The notes beneath the pieces are model-generated. The model was not told where the DNA came from, searched no databases, and saw only the letters and a list, made by a program, of their open reading frames with translations. Source: Fusobacterium varium (lineage in GTDB: Bacteria; Fusobacteriota; Fusobacteriia; Fusobacteriales; Fusobacteriaceae). Taken from it: DNA of 64,000 bases. The number at the start of each line of letters is the position of its first letter. The first letter of the stretch is position 1. The DNA is taken from NCBI GenBank assembly GCA_900637705.1, contig LR134390.1:1612001-1676000 (forward strand), in the 5' to 3' direction. The position numbers were made by a program, and so were the translations under genes. Shown one piece after another: positions 10,523-20,357 of this stretch.

Positions 10523-10580
10523 TATCTTTCTCTGAAGCTCTCACGATTAAAATCGCAAGTGTTCTAGTAGATTTCATAAA
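10523..10580 (-). mobile_element. Possible IS200/IS605-type right-end remnant (hairpin only)
   Basis: On the minus strand a hairpin CTTGCGATT-TT-AATCGTGAG is followed by AGCTTCAG and preceded by CTACTAGAACA. From memory this resembles the conserved right end (and the 3' part of the omega RNA) of IS605-family elements that carry tnpB. No tnpA or tnpB remains nearby, so at most it is a solo end. The rest of the 10315-10708 gap is AT-rich with no further coding signal. The resemblance is recalled, not searched. Confidence 0.35.
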
Positions 10581-10650
10581 AGCAATAGTATAATACTATT
10601 ATCACATTAATTTTGCTTTTCAAAATATTTTTATTTTAAATTTTTTTATA

Positions 10651-10679
10651 TTGACATAAATCTAATTTAATATTATCAT
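10651..10679 (+). promoter_or_regulatory. Promoter of the DUF454 gene
   Basis: TTGACA at 10651-10656 and TATCAT at 10674-10679 with a 17-bp spacer, 29 bp before the ATG, with AAAAGGAG as ribosome site. Confidence 0.6.
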
Positions 10680-10708
10680 CTATATAGATATAAAAAAAGG
10701 AGTTAATC

Positions 10709-11071
10709 ATGGTTAAGAAAAAATTATTATTTATTTTAGGTTTTGTTTCTCTAGCATTGGGAATAGTAGGTATCATAGTTCCACTTCTGCCCACTACTCC
10801 ATTTTTATTGCTTAGTGCTTATTGTTTCAATCGTTCTTCTGAAAAATTTCACAATTATATTTTGAACAACAAAATTTTTGGGCAATATATTAGAGATTAT
10901 AATGAAAAAAAGGGAATAACATTAAAAAATAAAATAACTGCCATTTCCCTTCTAATTTTAAGTATAGGATTTTCAATGTATAAGCTGAATCATCTTCACA
11001 TAAGAATAATGCTTGTTGTGGTATTTATAGGAGTAAGTTTTCATATTCTAAAACTTAAAACATTGAGATAA
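10709..11071 (+). CDS. YbaN/DUF454 inner-membrane protein
   Basis: A 120-residue integral membrane protein of the DUF454 (YbaN) family. The hallmark is the N-terminal segment VGIIVPLLPTTPFLLL followed by an amphipathic region with SSEKFHNYILNNKIFG. Two more hydrophobic helices lie in the C-terminal half. The family is widespread but has no established activity; in several bacteria it sits next to heme or iron genes, and here the heme-uptake modules begin 230 bp downstream on the opposite strand. That association is only positional. Confidence 0.8.
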   Translation: MVKKKLLFILGFVSLALGIVGIIVPLLPTTPFLLLSAYCFNRSSEKFHNYILNNKIFGQYIRDYNEKKGITLKNKITAISLLILSIGFSMYKLNHLHIRIMLVVVFIGVSFHILKLKTLR

Positions 11072-11127
11072 AAAAGAACAGTTTACTAAACAAAAATATA
11101 TCTTTAAAACTTTTTTACTAAAAACAT

Positions 11128-11243
11128 TTATCATTTACTTTATTTTTAAAATTAAAAACAGTGAGCTTACTAAATTCTAAGTTCACTGTTTTTACATTCT
11201 ACTCACTTTTGCTAATTGTGTTAACTTTCTGATTTCTAAAATT
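11128..11243 (-). repeat. Dispersed palindromic repeat, copy B
   Basis: On the minus strand this carries a diverged version of the blocks seen at 6-122 and 47003-47197: AAATTTTAGAAATCAGAAA at 11227-11243, GTGAGTAGAATGTAAAAACA at 11184-11206, and a weak match to the third block near 11128-11150. A strong hairpin at 11154-11193 (arms AAAAACAGTGA and TCACTGTTTTT) lies between two convergent genes and may terminate both. Confidence 0.55.
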
Positions 11244-11302
11244 TATTTCAATTGTTGTAAATACCAATATACAGCAATAGAACTCTGAAATACTTATCAT
11301 CT

Positions 11303-12193
11303 CTATTTTTCTACTTTTAAAAGTTCATCATAAAATTCCAATATTAATTCAAAAATTCTTGGAGATCCTCTTAATATTTTATTAGAATCTACAATAAAAA
11401 TATTATTTTTCTGCCCTGCTTTTATCTCTTTTATAGCAGGATTACTATTTTTAATGTCATCAACTGATTTTATACTCATAGCACCTGCTAAAAAATCTGG
11501 ATTTTCCTTCAAAAGAAATTCTTGTGATATTATTGGTCTTTCCCCAGTAAGACTATTAGTTATATTTTCCACTCCAAGAAGTTCAAGAACTTCTCCTGGC
11601 AAAGTCTTACTATTAAATCCCATCATTGGTGATACAGAATAGAGTACTGTTCCCTTCAATCCAAGAGGCTTGTTCTTTATTTTTTCTTTTAGCTCATCTA
11701 GTTTAGCTGCACTATCTTCATAAAGCTTTTTACTTTCTTCTTTTTTTCCAAGTATTTCTCCATAAGCATTTATATTATCTAATATCTCCTGTATATTTCC
11801 AGCCTCATTTATGAGATAAGGTATTTTCAAACTTTTTAAAGTTTCTCCTGTCTTAGTTGACATTCCATTTAATATTACCAAATCAGGAGTATAAGATAAT
11901 ATTTTTTCAAGACTTGGTTTTGATATATTTCCTACACTTTCTAAATCTTTCGTTTTTTCTTCAGGATATATTTTACTCATTGCAGTTTTTCCAATTGCAA
12001 CTATTTTCTCTTCTCCATTTAATAGATATATAGTTTCTACCACTGCTGGATCCAGTACAATCAATTTATTATATTCTTTAATCTCTATACTATTTCCATA
12101 GTTGTCTTTTACGAAATTGTTTTCTATTTTCAAAGCAAGCATTTCTTTAGTTGATATAAGCATTAATGCTGCAATCATCAATTTTTTTATCAT
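11303..12193 (-). CDS. Heme/metal ABC transporter substrate-binding protein, module 1
   Basis: A 296-residue periplasmic binding protein of the BtuF/HmuT cluster, which carries siderophores, cobalamin or heme. A signal peptide ends near residue 20, and no lipobox cysteine is seen. Conserved features include LDPAVVETIYLLNG, SYTPDLVILNG and the C-terminal ILRGSPRIFE. The start ATG overlaps the stop of the ATPase gene by four bases (ATGA), indicating translational coupling. The close paralogue at 17682 is the matching gene of module 2. Heme as ligand is inferred from the neighbouring radical SAM enzyme; cobalamin or another metal complex is not excluded. Confidence 0.85.
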   Translation of the reverse strand: MIKKLMIAALMLISTKEMLALKIENNFVKDNYGNSIEIKEYNKLIVLDPAVVETIYLLNGEEKIVAIGKTAMSKIYPEEKTKDLESVGNISKPSLEKILSYTPDLVILNGMSTKTGETLKSLKIPYLINEAGNIQEILDNINAYGEILGKKEESKKLYEDSAAKLDELKEKIKNKPLGLKGTVLYSVSPMMGFNSKTLPGEVLELLGVENITNSLTGERPIISQEFLLKENPDFLAGAMSIKSVDDIKNSNPAIKEIKAGQKNNIFIVDSNKILRGSPRIFELILEFYDELLKVEK

Positions 12194-12981
12194 TTATTCC
12201 CTCCTTTTGATTTGGGAATTATATAAGGAATATCATTTTCAGTATAGAAAATACTGCATTCCAATTCATATATTTCCTTTAAATTAGCAGCTGTAAATGT
12301 TTCCTTGGGGCTTCCTTTGCAGTATACTTTTCCATCTTTCATCATAACTATTTCATCACAAAACATAGCTGCAAGATTAAGATCATGCAGAACTGCAACT
12401 GCTGTTATTCCTTTTTCAGTTATTGTTTTCTTCACTTTTTCCATAAGATCTATTGCGTGATTCAAATCAAGAGCAGAAGTAGGTTCATCTAAAAGTATTA
12501 TTTCTGTTTCCTGAGTCAATGCTCTTGCTAAAAGAACTCTCTGAAATTCTCCTCCTGAAAGAGTAACTGCTTTTCTTTTTATAAAACTCTCAAGTTCCAG
12601 CTGACATATACATCTATATGCTGTTTCTTTATCTCTTTGACTATAGCCGTCCCAGCTGTTTTGCAAATGTGGAAGCCTCCCCATTAAAACAAAATCCTCT
12701 ACATCCATAGCAGACATAAGCTGGGATTTTTGTGGAACTAATGAAATACATTTTGCTTTTTCTTTTTGAGTATAATCTCTGCTATCTTTATCCAATATTT
12801 TTATATTTCCTGAGTCATTTTTTAAATATCCAAGTATATTTTTCAGCAATGTAGATTTCCCACAACCATTAGGTCCAAGTATTCCAGTCAACCTTTTTGA
12901 TTTTATATCTAAATCTATTTCTTTCAATATCTGCCTGTTCCCATAAGAGAAATCTAATTTTTCTACTTTTATTATATCCAT
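12190..12981 (-). CDS. FecE/HmuV-type ABC ATPase, module 1
   Basis: A 263-residue ATPase that would power the FecCD-type permease encoded immediately upstream. It has Walker A GPNGCGKSTLL, the Q-loop region SLVPQKSQLMSAMDVEDF, signature LSGGEFQRV, Walker B IILLDEPTSALD and H-loop VAVLHDLNLA. Its first base coincides with the last base of the permease stop codon (TAATG), and its end overlaps the binding-protein start. Its length equals that of the repaired paralogue at 18574, which supports that repair. Confidence 0.9.
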   Translation of the reverse strand: MDIIKVEKLDFSYGNRQILKEIDLDIKSKRLTGILGPNGCGKSTLLKNILGYLKNDSGNIKILDKDSRDYTQKEKAKCISLVPQKSQLMSAMDVEDFVLMGRLPHLQNSWDGYSQRDKETAYRCICQLELESFIKRKAVTLSGGEFQRVLLARALTQETEIILLDEPTSALDLNHAIDLMEKVKKTITEKGITAVAVLHDLNLAAMFCDEIVMMKDGKVYCKGSPKETFTAANLKEIYELECSIFYTENDIPYIIPKSKGGNK

Positions 12982-13952
12982 TAAAAATCTCTCCTTTTAT
13001 TTCTTAAAGCTAAATATAAAAAGAATGGTGCACCAAAAAATGCTGTTATTACTCCTATTGGTACTTCTACTGGTGCCAATACTATTCTTCCAAATGTATC
13101 ACATATAAGAAGAAAAAATCCCCCTGCCAATATAGTACTTGGAAGCATTTTTGTATTAGAAGGTCCTACAATCATTCTTATAGTATGTGGAATTATAAGT
13201 CCTACAAAGCCTATCATTCCTGAAAAAGCTACTGAAAAAGCTACTATCAGTGCAGATACTGTTAAAACTTTAACTTTTAGGCGATTTACATCTACTCCCA
13301 GTGAATGTGCTTCTTCATCTCCTGATAGTAAAGCATCTAATTGATTCCTTTTTGAATAAAAATAACCAACAGAAAATATCAATGGTATTAGTATGAAAAC
13401 AACTCTTTTCCAAGTTGCATTTCCTAAATATCCCATCATCCACATAGTTATTTTAAAAGAATCCTCTCCTATCATATACATGGCAAAAGAAGTAAACGCT
13501 CCCAGAAATGAAGAAACTGCTATCCCAACTATAAGAAGAGTAGCCACATTTACTTTATTCCCTTTTTTAGCCATTTTAAAAATCATTAGAGTACTTATCA
13601 AACATGTAATAAAAGCAATAATCCCATACATAAAGTCTGGCATACCAAATACAAAAGCTATAACTGCTCCAAAAGTTGCACTTGCAGCTATTCCTATAAT
13701 ATATGGATCTGCTAGTGGATTTTGAAATACTGTCTGTACTACTGCTCCACTTGATGAAAGCATCATTCCTATAAGAACTGCCATGACTATTCTAGGAAGT
13801 CTTAGATTAAATATTATTATTCTCATATATTCTGGGGCTTTCTCTGGTGCAAATATATATTCCAGAGGAATAGGAACACTCCCTAAGGGTATAGAGAGTA
13901 TTCCTACTATAAAAATTCCTATTGTTAATGCTATAGGTAAAACTTTTTCCAT
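12981..13952 (-). CDS. FecCD-type ABC permease, module 1
   Basis: A 323-residue permease of the BtuC/FecCD family with around ten hydrophobic segments, expected to form the homodimeric inner-membrane channel. Family landmarks include LRLPRIVMAVLIGMMLSSSG, the QTVFQNPLADPYIIG segment, and the cytoplasmic SLGVDVNRLK coupling region followed by FVGLIIPH. It is nearly identical in pattern to the permease at 19364. It lies between the receptor and ATPase genes in one transcription unit. Confidence 0.9.
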   Translation of the reverse strand: MEKVLPIALTIGIFIVGILSIPLGSVPIPLEYIFAPEKAPEYMRIIIFNLRLPRIVMAVLIGMMLSSSGAVVQTVFQNPLADPYIIGIAASATFGAVIAFVFGMPDFMYGIIAFITCLISTLMIFKMAKKGNKVNVATLLIVGIAVSSFLGAFTSFAMYMIGEDSFKITMWMMGYLGNATWKRVVFILIPLIFSVGYFYSKRNQLDALLSGDEEAHSLGVDVNRLKVKVLTVSALIVAFSVAFSGMIGFVGLIIPHTIRMIVGPSNTKMLPSTILAGGFFLLICDTFGRIVLAPVEVPIGVITAFFGAPFFLYLALRNKRRDF

Positions 13953-13979
13953 TTTATTTCCTCATTCTTATTTTTTATT

Positions 13980-16010
13980 TTATAAGCTGTATCTGAACCC
14001 TACATAATAATTTCTTTCAGCTGCAGGATCATATGTAAATGTTCCTGTTGATTCTGTATAATCTACATCTTCATAATATTTTTTATCAAACACATTGTTT
14101 ATTCCAGCATGTAAGCTTAACCCAAAATCAAAGTTATAGTTTGCTCTGATATTTGTTACTACATGAGAGTTCTTTTTTCCTCCTAGATTTTTGTTATTTA
14201 AATAAACATCATCTATGTATACAACTTCTCCACCTACATTAAATCTATTTGTAAAAGCATAATTTGCTCCTATATTAAATTTATTTCTAGGTACATTGGC
14301 TACTCTATTTCCAGATACATCTACACCTTTTACTTCTCCATCTTTAATTTTTGCATTAATATATGCATAAGATTGAGATAAAGTAAGTTTATCTATATAT
14401 TGTTCTGCCTTAAGTTCAAATCCTACTCTCTCTGTTTTTCCCAGATTATAGTTATCAATAGTCATACTGGCACTTCCCATTGTTCCAGAAGTTTCACTAG
14501 TTATTTCATCTTTAGTGATTGTATAAAATACTGATGCATTTAAACTTGTAAATCCTATATAATCTGATACTCCAATTTCAAAATTATCATATTTTTCTGA
14601 TTTAAGATTATTTAAATAATATCCTGCTGCATTTTTATTTGTCAGCAATGCTGGTGGAGGTGATGTAAATCCTCTCTCATACCTAATATATGTTTTTCCT
14701 GTATCTGAATATAGATAATTAGCTGATACTTCATATGCGAAATTATCTTCATCTGTAGTTGTATCTATTCCAGGGCCAGTTGAACTTGTTCTTTTTACTT
14801 TATAGTCTGCTCTCTCATATCTTACCCCTTGAGCAAATTCAAAATTTCCCCATACATAGTTATTCATTACAAATCCACTTATTGTTTCTTTAGTCAAATC
14901 ATTGACTGTAAGTATATTATTCATCATTGGAGGCATATTCATCAAACTTTTTCTTTTAGCATCATTGTCAATATATTCCAATCCGAATATCACTGAACTT
15001 CCTTCTCCATAGGCATATCTCAATTTCGATTTTATACCTTTCTTTTTATCTCTAAACAAAGCCTCTTGTGTCATCCAGAGTTTCATTGGTCCCATTGCCC
15101 CTTGATAACTTCTACCATGTATTTTCATCTCTGTTTCCTGAGAAAATAATACTAAATTCAAATCAAGATTTTCAGTGAATTTATTATTATAAGTTAAAAC
15201 ATATTCATCTTTATCTGTTTTTGTTTTACTATGCTCTCCATCTATAAGTCCTGATTGTTTTCTATCATCTTCTACCTGAGCTCTTGTCAACATTTCAGGA
15301 TATGTTTCATCTGCTTTATATTTTGAATATTTGAAACCTATATTTTGTGTATCTGATATTCTATATCTAATATCTCCCTGAAAATAGTCAGAATCAGATT
15401 TATCATAATCTCGATACCCTTCCCTATCATTCTTTGTATATGTAAGATTTACATCGAAGTTTCCAAAACTCTCTCCTACAGCTACATTAGTTTTATTACT
15501 TCCATATCGTCCATGATCAAATCCAACTGTTGCTGTTCTTCCAGTTCCTCTTTTAGTTATAATATTTACAACTCCTCCAGAAGTTCCACTTCCATAAAGA
15601 ACACTTCCTCCTCCAGGAAGAACTTCAATTCTTTCAATATTATCCACAGCTATTGTATTTATAGGTGTAGCTGTCATTGAAGTATCTAAAGAGTTCATCT
15701 GCACTCCATCTACAAGTATCTGTACATTTTGTTTTGCCTTATCTCCTTGTCCTCTCAAGTCAATTATCGAATCTTTTCCTTGTTTTACAATATTGATGCT
15801 TGGAATATCATTCAATATTTGATCAACTGTCTGATAATTCCTCTCCTTGATTTCTTTAGATGTTACTACACTTGGATTACTTGCTGTTTTTCTCATCTCA
15901 GTTTCAAATCCTGTTGTAGAATAAATGACACTTTTTCCTAAATCTACATTTTGTTCTCCATATGCTGTTGCTGCCAATACTGCCCAAAGCAGAGCTGTCT
16001 TTTTACTCAT
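13980..16010 (-). CDS. TonB-dependent outer-membrane receptor, module 1
   Basis: A 676-residue receptor with a signal peptide ending near ATAYG, an N-terminal plug (about residues 25-160, with VLPGGGSVLYGSGTSGGVVN) and a 22-strand-type barrel ending in YYVGFRYSL with terminal hydrophobic residues. It should import a large substrate, probably heme or a hemoprotein-derived ligand, using energy from the TonB-ExbB-ExbD complex encoded at 24483-26244. The order enzyme, receptor, permease, ATPase, binding protein is the same in module 2. Substrate identity is inference from context. Confidence 0.88.
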   Translation of the reverse strand: MSKKTALLWAVLAATAYGEQNVDLGKSVIYSTTGFETEMRKTASNPSVVTSKEIKERNYQTVDQILNDIPSINIVKQGKDSIIDLRGQGDKAKQNVQILVDGVQMNSLDTSMTATPINTIAVDNIERIEVLPGGGSVLYGSGTSGGVVNIITKRGTGRTATVGFDHGRYGSNKTNVAVGESFGNFDVNLTYTKNDREGYRDYDKSDSDYFQGDIRYRISDTQNIGFKYSKYKADETYPEMLTRAQVEDDRKQSGLIDGEHSKTKTDKDEYVLTYNNKFTENLDLNLVLFSQETEMKIHGRSYQGAMGPMKLWMTQEALFRDKKKGIKSKLRYAYGEGSSVIFGLEYIDNDAKRKSLMNMPPMMNNILTVNDLTKETISGFVMNNYVWGNFEFAQGVRYERADYKVKRTSSTGPGIDTTTDEDNFAYEVSANYLYSDTGKTYIRYERGFTSPPPALLTNKNAAGYYLNNLKSEKYDNFEIGVSDYIGFTSLNASVFYTITKDEITSETSGTMGSASMTIDNYNLGKTERVGFELKAEQYIDKLTLSQSYAYINAKIKDGEVKGVDVSGNRVANVPRNKFNIGANYAFTNRFNVGGEVVYIDDVYLNNKNLGGKKNSHVVTNIRANYNFDFGLSLHAGINNVFDKKYYEDVDYTESTGTFTYDPAAERNYYVGFRYSL

Positions 16011-16043
16011 TTCGCAATCTCCTTTCAGATGTTTTATATATTT

Positions 16044-17312
16044 TTAACTTTTAAAAAGTTTTTCCAGAACATAAATGATTACATCACTAGAAAGATTATT
16101 TCCCCAGAATACCCCATCTGTTGTCAGAACATAACTTTCTTCATTTTCTTTTACCAAACCTTTTTCTTCGTATTCTTTCATTCTTTCTCTAAAGAACTTT
16201 AATTCCTCTTCTTTTAAAATGTCTTTCAATGCCTCTTTTGATATTACTGGAAACTGCATTATTCCAGATAGTTTTGAAAATCTTTCATGATACTCAGTCT
16301 GTTGTGAATAAAAAGACATCTCTTTACTCATTCTATAAACTCCAATTCCATGAACTGATCCTCCTGCCCCAACTCCTATTGGAAAAGTATCTCCTCCAGT
16401 ATTTCTTACTTTAATATACTTATAATCATCTCCACCATTTCTTGCTATCTTTGTTAGCTCAAGAATATGGTATTGATTCCCTCTTAACATTTCATCTACA
16501 AAATGCTGATATAACAGATAATCTTTTTTCATATCTTCTTCCATTTTCACTTTTTCAGCTTCTATATCTTTAGATAATTTTGAACCTTCATGAACCATCA
16601 ATGAATAAAAACTTGCACTGCTTATTTCCAATTTTTTTACTATTCTTGCATCTTCCAATACTTCATTTATTGTTTGATTCGGAAAATTATATATAATATC
16701 TACACATACATCTCCCTTGAAAAATTCTTTCAGTTTTTTTAATTTTTCTATTGTTTCTTCTTTTCCATAGGTTCTATTATAAAATTTTCTTCCTGCTTCA
16801 GAAAAAGTCTGTATACCTACACTTAATCTATTTACTCCATATTTCATCATAACTTCTAATTTTTCTTCAGTAAGGTTATGCAGAGTTGTTTCAAATGTAA
16901 ATTCATAATTTTCTGCTAAAACAACATTTCTCTTTATACTTTCAAGTATTATTTCAAGTTGTTGAGGTTTATATACAGTTGGTGTCCCTCCACCAAAGAA
17001 AATTACATCAAAAATCCCTTTTTTAAAATATTCTGTTCTCCCATATTTATCAAATTCATCAGCTAAATATTGTGCATATGAATCTAAACTTCCATCTATC
17101 TGCTTTCTGTTAAGATTACAAAAAGAACATATTTTATCACAATATGGTGTATGTACATAAATTGCCTTTCTTCTATCATCTGGAATCTCTCTCAATACAG
17201 CTTCAAAAACTTCTTTATCAGCCTTCTTTCCAGAAATATATTTGTTAATCAAACTATTGCTATCATGATGAGATTTTAATCTTTTATCAAATAGCATTAA
17301 ATTTTTTGTCAT
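16044..17312 (-). CDS. hmuW: Radical SAM anaerobic heme-degrading enzyme (HmuW/ChuW-like), module 1
   Basis: A 422-residue radical SAM protein related to HemW/HemN. The 4Fe-4S motif is Cys58-x3-Cys62-x2-Cys65 (TPYCDKICSFC), followed by FFGGGTPT and the SVGIQTFS strand. Members adjacent to heme-uptake genes (ChuW, HutW, HmuW) are class C-type enzymes that open the porphyrin ring without oxygen, giving anaerobilin and releasing iron. Placement at the head of a receptor/transporter operon supports that role over coproporphyrinogen oxidation. AGGAGGA precedes the ATG. A paralogue lies at 22464. Confidence 0.82.
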   Translation of the reverse strand: MTKNLMLFDKRLKSHHDSNSLINKYISGKKADKEVFEAVLREIPDDRRKAIYVHTPYCDKICSFCNLNRKQIDGSLDSYAQYLADEFDKYGRTEYFKKGIFDVIFFGGGTPTVYKPQQLEIILESIKRNVVLAENYEFTFETTLHNLTEEKLEVMMKYGVNRLSVGIQTFSEAGRKFYNRTYGKEETIEKLKKLKEFFKGDVCVDIIYNFPNQTINEVLEDARIVKKLEISSASFYSLMVHEGSKLSKDIEAEKVKMEEDMKKDYLLYQHFVDEMLRGNQYHILELTKIARNGGDDYKYIKVRNTGGDTFPIGVGAGGSVHGIGVYRMSKEMSFYSQQTEYHERFSKLSGIMQFPVISKEALKDILKEEELKFFRERMKEYEEKGLVKENEESYVLTTDGVFWGNNLSSDVIIYVLEKLFKS

Positions 17313-17401
17313 TCTTTCCTCCTAAGTTTCACATTTTAAAACTATATTTTACTATTAAAATAATATTTTATTTTAATATAAAAATTTTTATGCCTGAGCT
17401 T

Positions 17402-17429
17402 ATATTAATATTTATTTTTTTATTGTCAA
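17402..17429 (-). promoter_or_regulatory. Promoter of heme module 1
   Basis: On the minus strand, TTGACA (17429-17424), a 16-bp AT spacer and TAATAT (17407-17402), about 90 bp before the hmuW start. The -10 lies in the palindrome ATATTAATAT. Nearly the same arrangement precedes module 2. Confidence 0.65.
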
Positions 17430-17631
17430 GAACAAAAAATTATAAAAGCTAAATTAAAGTGTTTAAAATATTTTGTAAATAAAATATATTTCGATAATAT
17501 ATATCTTTAAAATTAAAATTTAAAAAAACAAATAAAATTTGATTATAAAAAATATTTTTTCTTCATAAAAAAATATCATAACCACTTTATTAGTTATGAC
17601 AACAGAAAATAAATATATTTATAAAATAAAA
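17430..17631. other. AT-rich gap between the two heme modules
   Basis: Together with the promoter and terminator on either side, this fills the 369-bp space between modules. I see no coding signal. The only structure is a 7-bp inverted repeat TCATAAC/GTTATGA at 17576-17599 with a 10-base loop, which may be a regulatory site or a weak hairpin. Confidence 0.5.
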
Positions 17632-17672
17632 AATCAGACGAAATATCTAGCAAGCTAAATTTTCATCTGATT
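17632..17672 (-). terminator. Terminator of heme module 2
   Basis: AATCAGA/TCTGATT arms with an inner pairing region lie ten bases past the stop of the module 2 binding protein; on the minus strand a T-rich tract follows. Confidence 0.7.
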
Positions 17673-17681
17673 CTATATTAT

Positions 17682-18577
17682 TTACTTATTTATTTTTAAT
17701 AATTCTAAATAAAATTCCTCTACTGCTTCAAATATTCTTGGAGAACCTCTTAATATTTTACTTGAATCTACAATAAAAAAGTTTCCTTTCTTTCCTGCTG
17801 TTGTTTCTTTTACTGCAGGATTACTGTTTGCTATATCTTTAGCAGATTTTATACTCATAGCTCCAGCTAAAAAATCTGGATTTTTCTTCAATAAAAACTC
17901 TTGTGATATTATAGGTTTATCTCCTATAAGATTATCAGCTATGTTCTCTACTCCCAGTATATCCAATATTTCCCCAGGAAGAGATTTCTCATTAAATCCC
18001 ATCATTGGAGATACTGTATATAATACAGCTCCTTTTAAATTCAATGGACTTTCTTTTACTTTTTTCTTTAAATTATTTAATTTTTCCTCACTATTGATAT
18101 ATAGTTTTTCAGCTTCTGCCTTTTTACCAGTTATATCCCCATATATTTTTATATTTAAAAATATATCTGAAATATTTCCAGCTGTATTTATTATGAATGG
18201 TATTTTTAATTCTTTTAAACTTTCTCCTGTAGATGCTGCCATTGCATTGAGAATAACTAAATCAGGAGTATATGAAAGTATTTTTTCTATACTTGGTTTT
18301 GTTATCGTTCCTACATTTGCTAAATTCTTTGTTTTTTCTACAGGATATATCTCACTCATAGCAGTCTTTCCTATAGCTGTTATTTTACTTTCTCCTCCTA
18401 ACATATAAAAAGTTTCCACTACAGCTGGATCAAGTACTACTATTTTCCTATATTCCCTTTGTTCAATACTATTCCCATAATTATCTATTATTTTTTATCT
18501 TTTATTTCCATAGAATAAATATTTATTCCCAACATTAAAATAAATAACAGTACAATACTTTTTCTTACTCTTTTCAT
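17682..18577 (-). CDS. Heme/metal ABC substrate-binding protein, module 2, frameshifted
   Basis: Paralogue of the binding protein at 11303. As sequenced, translation opens only at an internal Met. Upstream, an ATG at 18577 that overlaps the ATPase stop (ATGA, the same junction as in module 1) begins a signal peptide (MKRVRKSIVLLFILMLG). It reads into DNYGNSIEQREYRKIVVLDP if one A is added to the six-A run at 18491-18496. The repaired length is 298 residues against 296 in the paralogue. Role and ligand are as for module 1, with heme likely but inferred. Confidence 0.83.
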
Positions 18578-19364
18578 CTTTTCTCCTTTTTAAGTTTTGG
18601 AATTATATAAGGTATCCCTTCTTCTGTATAAAATATTTCACTTTCTAAATCATAGATATTTTTTAAATTCTCTTTAGTCATAGTTTCCTTAGGAGTCCCT
18701 TTGCAATATACTTTTCCATTTTTCAGCATTATTATTTCATCGCAAAACATAGAAGCAAGATTAAGATCATGAAGGACAGCAACTGCTGTTTTTCCTTTTT
18801 TGTGTATTATTTCTTTTACTTTTTCCATTAGTTCCAAAGCATGATTTAAATCAAGAGCAGAAGTTGGTTCATCTAATAAAATTATATCTGTATCCTGTGC
18901 TATGGCTCTTGCCAAAAGTACTCTCTGAAATTCTCCACCAGACAATGTTACTGCTGTTCTATTACAAAACTTTTCAAGCCCAAGTTCTTTAAGAGAATCT
19001 TCTGCTATTTCTCTATCTTTTTTGTATACCCACTCCAATTGTTTTCCAAATGAGGTAGTCTTCCCATAAGGACAAAATCTTCTACATTCATAGCTGACAT
19101 AAGCTGTGATTTTTGTGGAACTAAAGATATACATTTTGATTTTTCCTTTTGCGTATATTTTCTACTGTTTTTATTTAATATTTCTATATTTCCAGAGTTG
19201 TTATGTAAATATCCAAGTATATTCTTTAGAAGTGTAGTTTTCCCACAACCATTGGGTCCAAGAATACCTGTAAGTTTTTTATCTGCTATAGTTAAATCTA
19301 TATCATTTAATATTTTTCTTTTTCCATAGGAAAAATTAAGTTTTTCTATTTTTATTACTTCCAT
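18574..19364 (-). CDS. FecE/HmuV-type ABC ATPase, module 2, frameshifted
   Basis: Paralogue of the ATPase at 12190, with Walker A GPNGCGKTTLL, signature LSGGEFQRV and Walker B IILLDEPTSALD. The frame is lost at a six-A run (19018-19023) in the helical region; one more A gives WSGYTKKDREIAEDSLKELG and a protein of 263 residues, exactly the length of its intact paralogue. It overlaps the permease stop by one base and the binding-protein start by four. If the frameshift were real, module 2 would lack a working ATPase. Confidence 0.85.
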
Positions 19365-20335
19365 TAGAAATCTCTCCTTTTGTTTCTAAGTGCCAGATAT
19401 AAAAAGAATGGTGCACCAAAAAACGCTGTGATAACTCCTATTGGAACTTCTGTAGGAGCCAGTACTAATCTTCCAAATGTATCACATATAAGCAGAAAAA
19501 ATCCTCCTGCCAGTATAGTGCTTGGAAGAAGTTTTGAATTAGATGGCCCTAAAAGCATTCTCATTGTATGAGGTACTATTAGTCCTACAAAACCTATCAT
19601 TCCTGAAAAAGCTACAGAAAATGCAACTACTAAAGCTGCTACAGTCAAAGTTCTTACTTTTAATTTGTTGACATCTATTCCCAGCGAATGTGCTTCCTCA
19701 TCTCCAGAAAGTAAAGCATCTAATTGATTTCTTTTTAAATAAAAATAACTTACAGAAAAAACAAGAGGTATTGCTAAAAATATTACTCTATTCCATGTAG
19801 CATTTCCTAAATACCCCATCATCCACATAGTTATTTTAAAAGAATCCTCTCCTATCAAATACATGGCAAAAGATGTAAATGCTCCTAGAAATGAAGACAC
19901 TGCTATTCCTACTATAAGAAGAGTAGCTACATTGACTTTATTACCTTTTTTTGCCATTTTAAAAATGAGAAGTGTACTTGACAGGCAAGTAAAAAATGCA
20001 ATAACTCCATACATATAGTCAGGCATATTAAAAACAAAAGCTATAACTGCTCCAAATGTAGCACTTGCTGCTATTCCTATAATATATGGATCAGCTAACG
20101 GATTTTGAAATACGGTCTGTACTACTACTCCACTAGAAGAAAGCATCATTCCCACAAGAATTGACATCACTATTCTAGGCAGTCTTAAATTAAAGATTAT
20201 AATTTTTATATATTCAGGGGCTTTCTCTGGATTAAATATATATTCCAGAGGAATAGGAACACTCCCTAAAGGTATAGAGAGTATTCCTGCTGCCAAAGTT
20301 CCTATTATTAATAACAACGGTAAAACTTTTTCCAT
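19364..20335 (-). CDS. FecCD-type ABC permease, module 2
   Basis: A 323-residue BtuC/FecCD-family permease, the same length as its module 1 paralogue and very similar throughout, with substitutions concentrated in the first and seventh hydrophobic regions. The SLGIDVNKLK coupling loop and FVGLIVPH segment are conserved, so it should pair with the adjacent ATPase. It starts 22 bp after the receptor stop and is part of a continuous five-gene unit. Confidence 0.9.
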   Translation of the reverse strand: MEKVLPLLLIIGTLAAGILSIPLGSVPIPLEYIFNPEKAPEYIKIIIFNLRLPRIVMSILVGMMLSSSGVVVQTVFQNPLADPYIIGIAASATFGAVIAFVFNMPDYMYGVIAFFTCLSSTLLIFKMAKKGNKVNVATLLIVGIAVSSFLGAFTSFAMYLIGEDSFKITMWMMGYLGNATWNRVIFLAIPLVFSVSYFYLKRNQLDALLSGDEEAHSLGIDVNKLKVRTLTVAALVVAFSVAFSGMIGFVGLIVPHTMRMLLGPSNSKLLPSTILAGGFFLLICDTFGRLVLAPTEVPIGVITAFFGAPFFLYLALRNKRRDF

Positions 20336-20357
20336 TTTTATTCCTCACAATTTTATT

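Noticed and set aside
17682-19364. Heme module 2 as a decaying pseudogene copy
   Set aside because: Its two breaks are the same one-base homopolymer deficits seen in unrelated genes across the window, and the repaired ATPase has exactly the paralogue's length.
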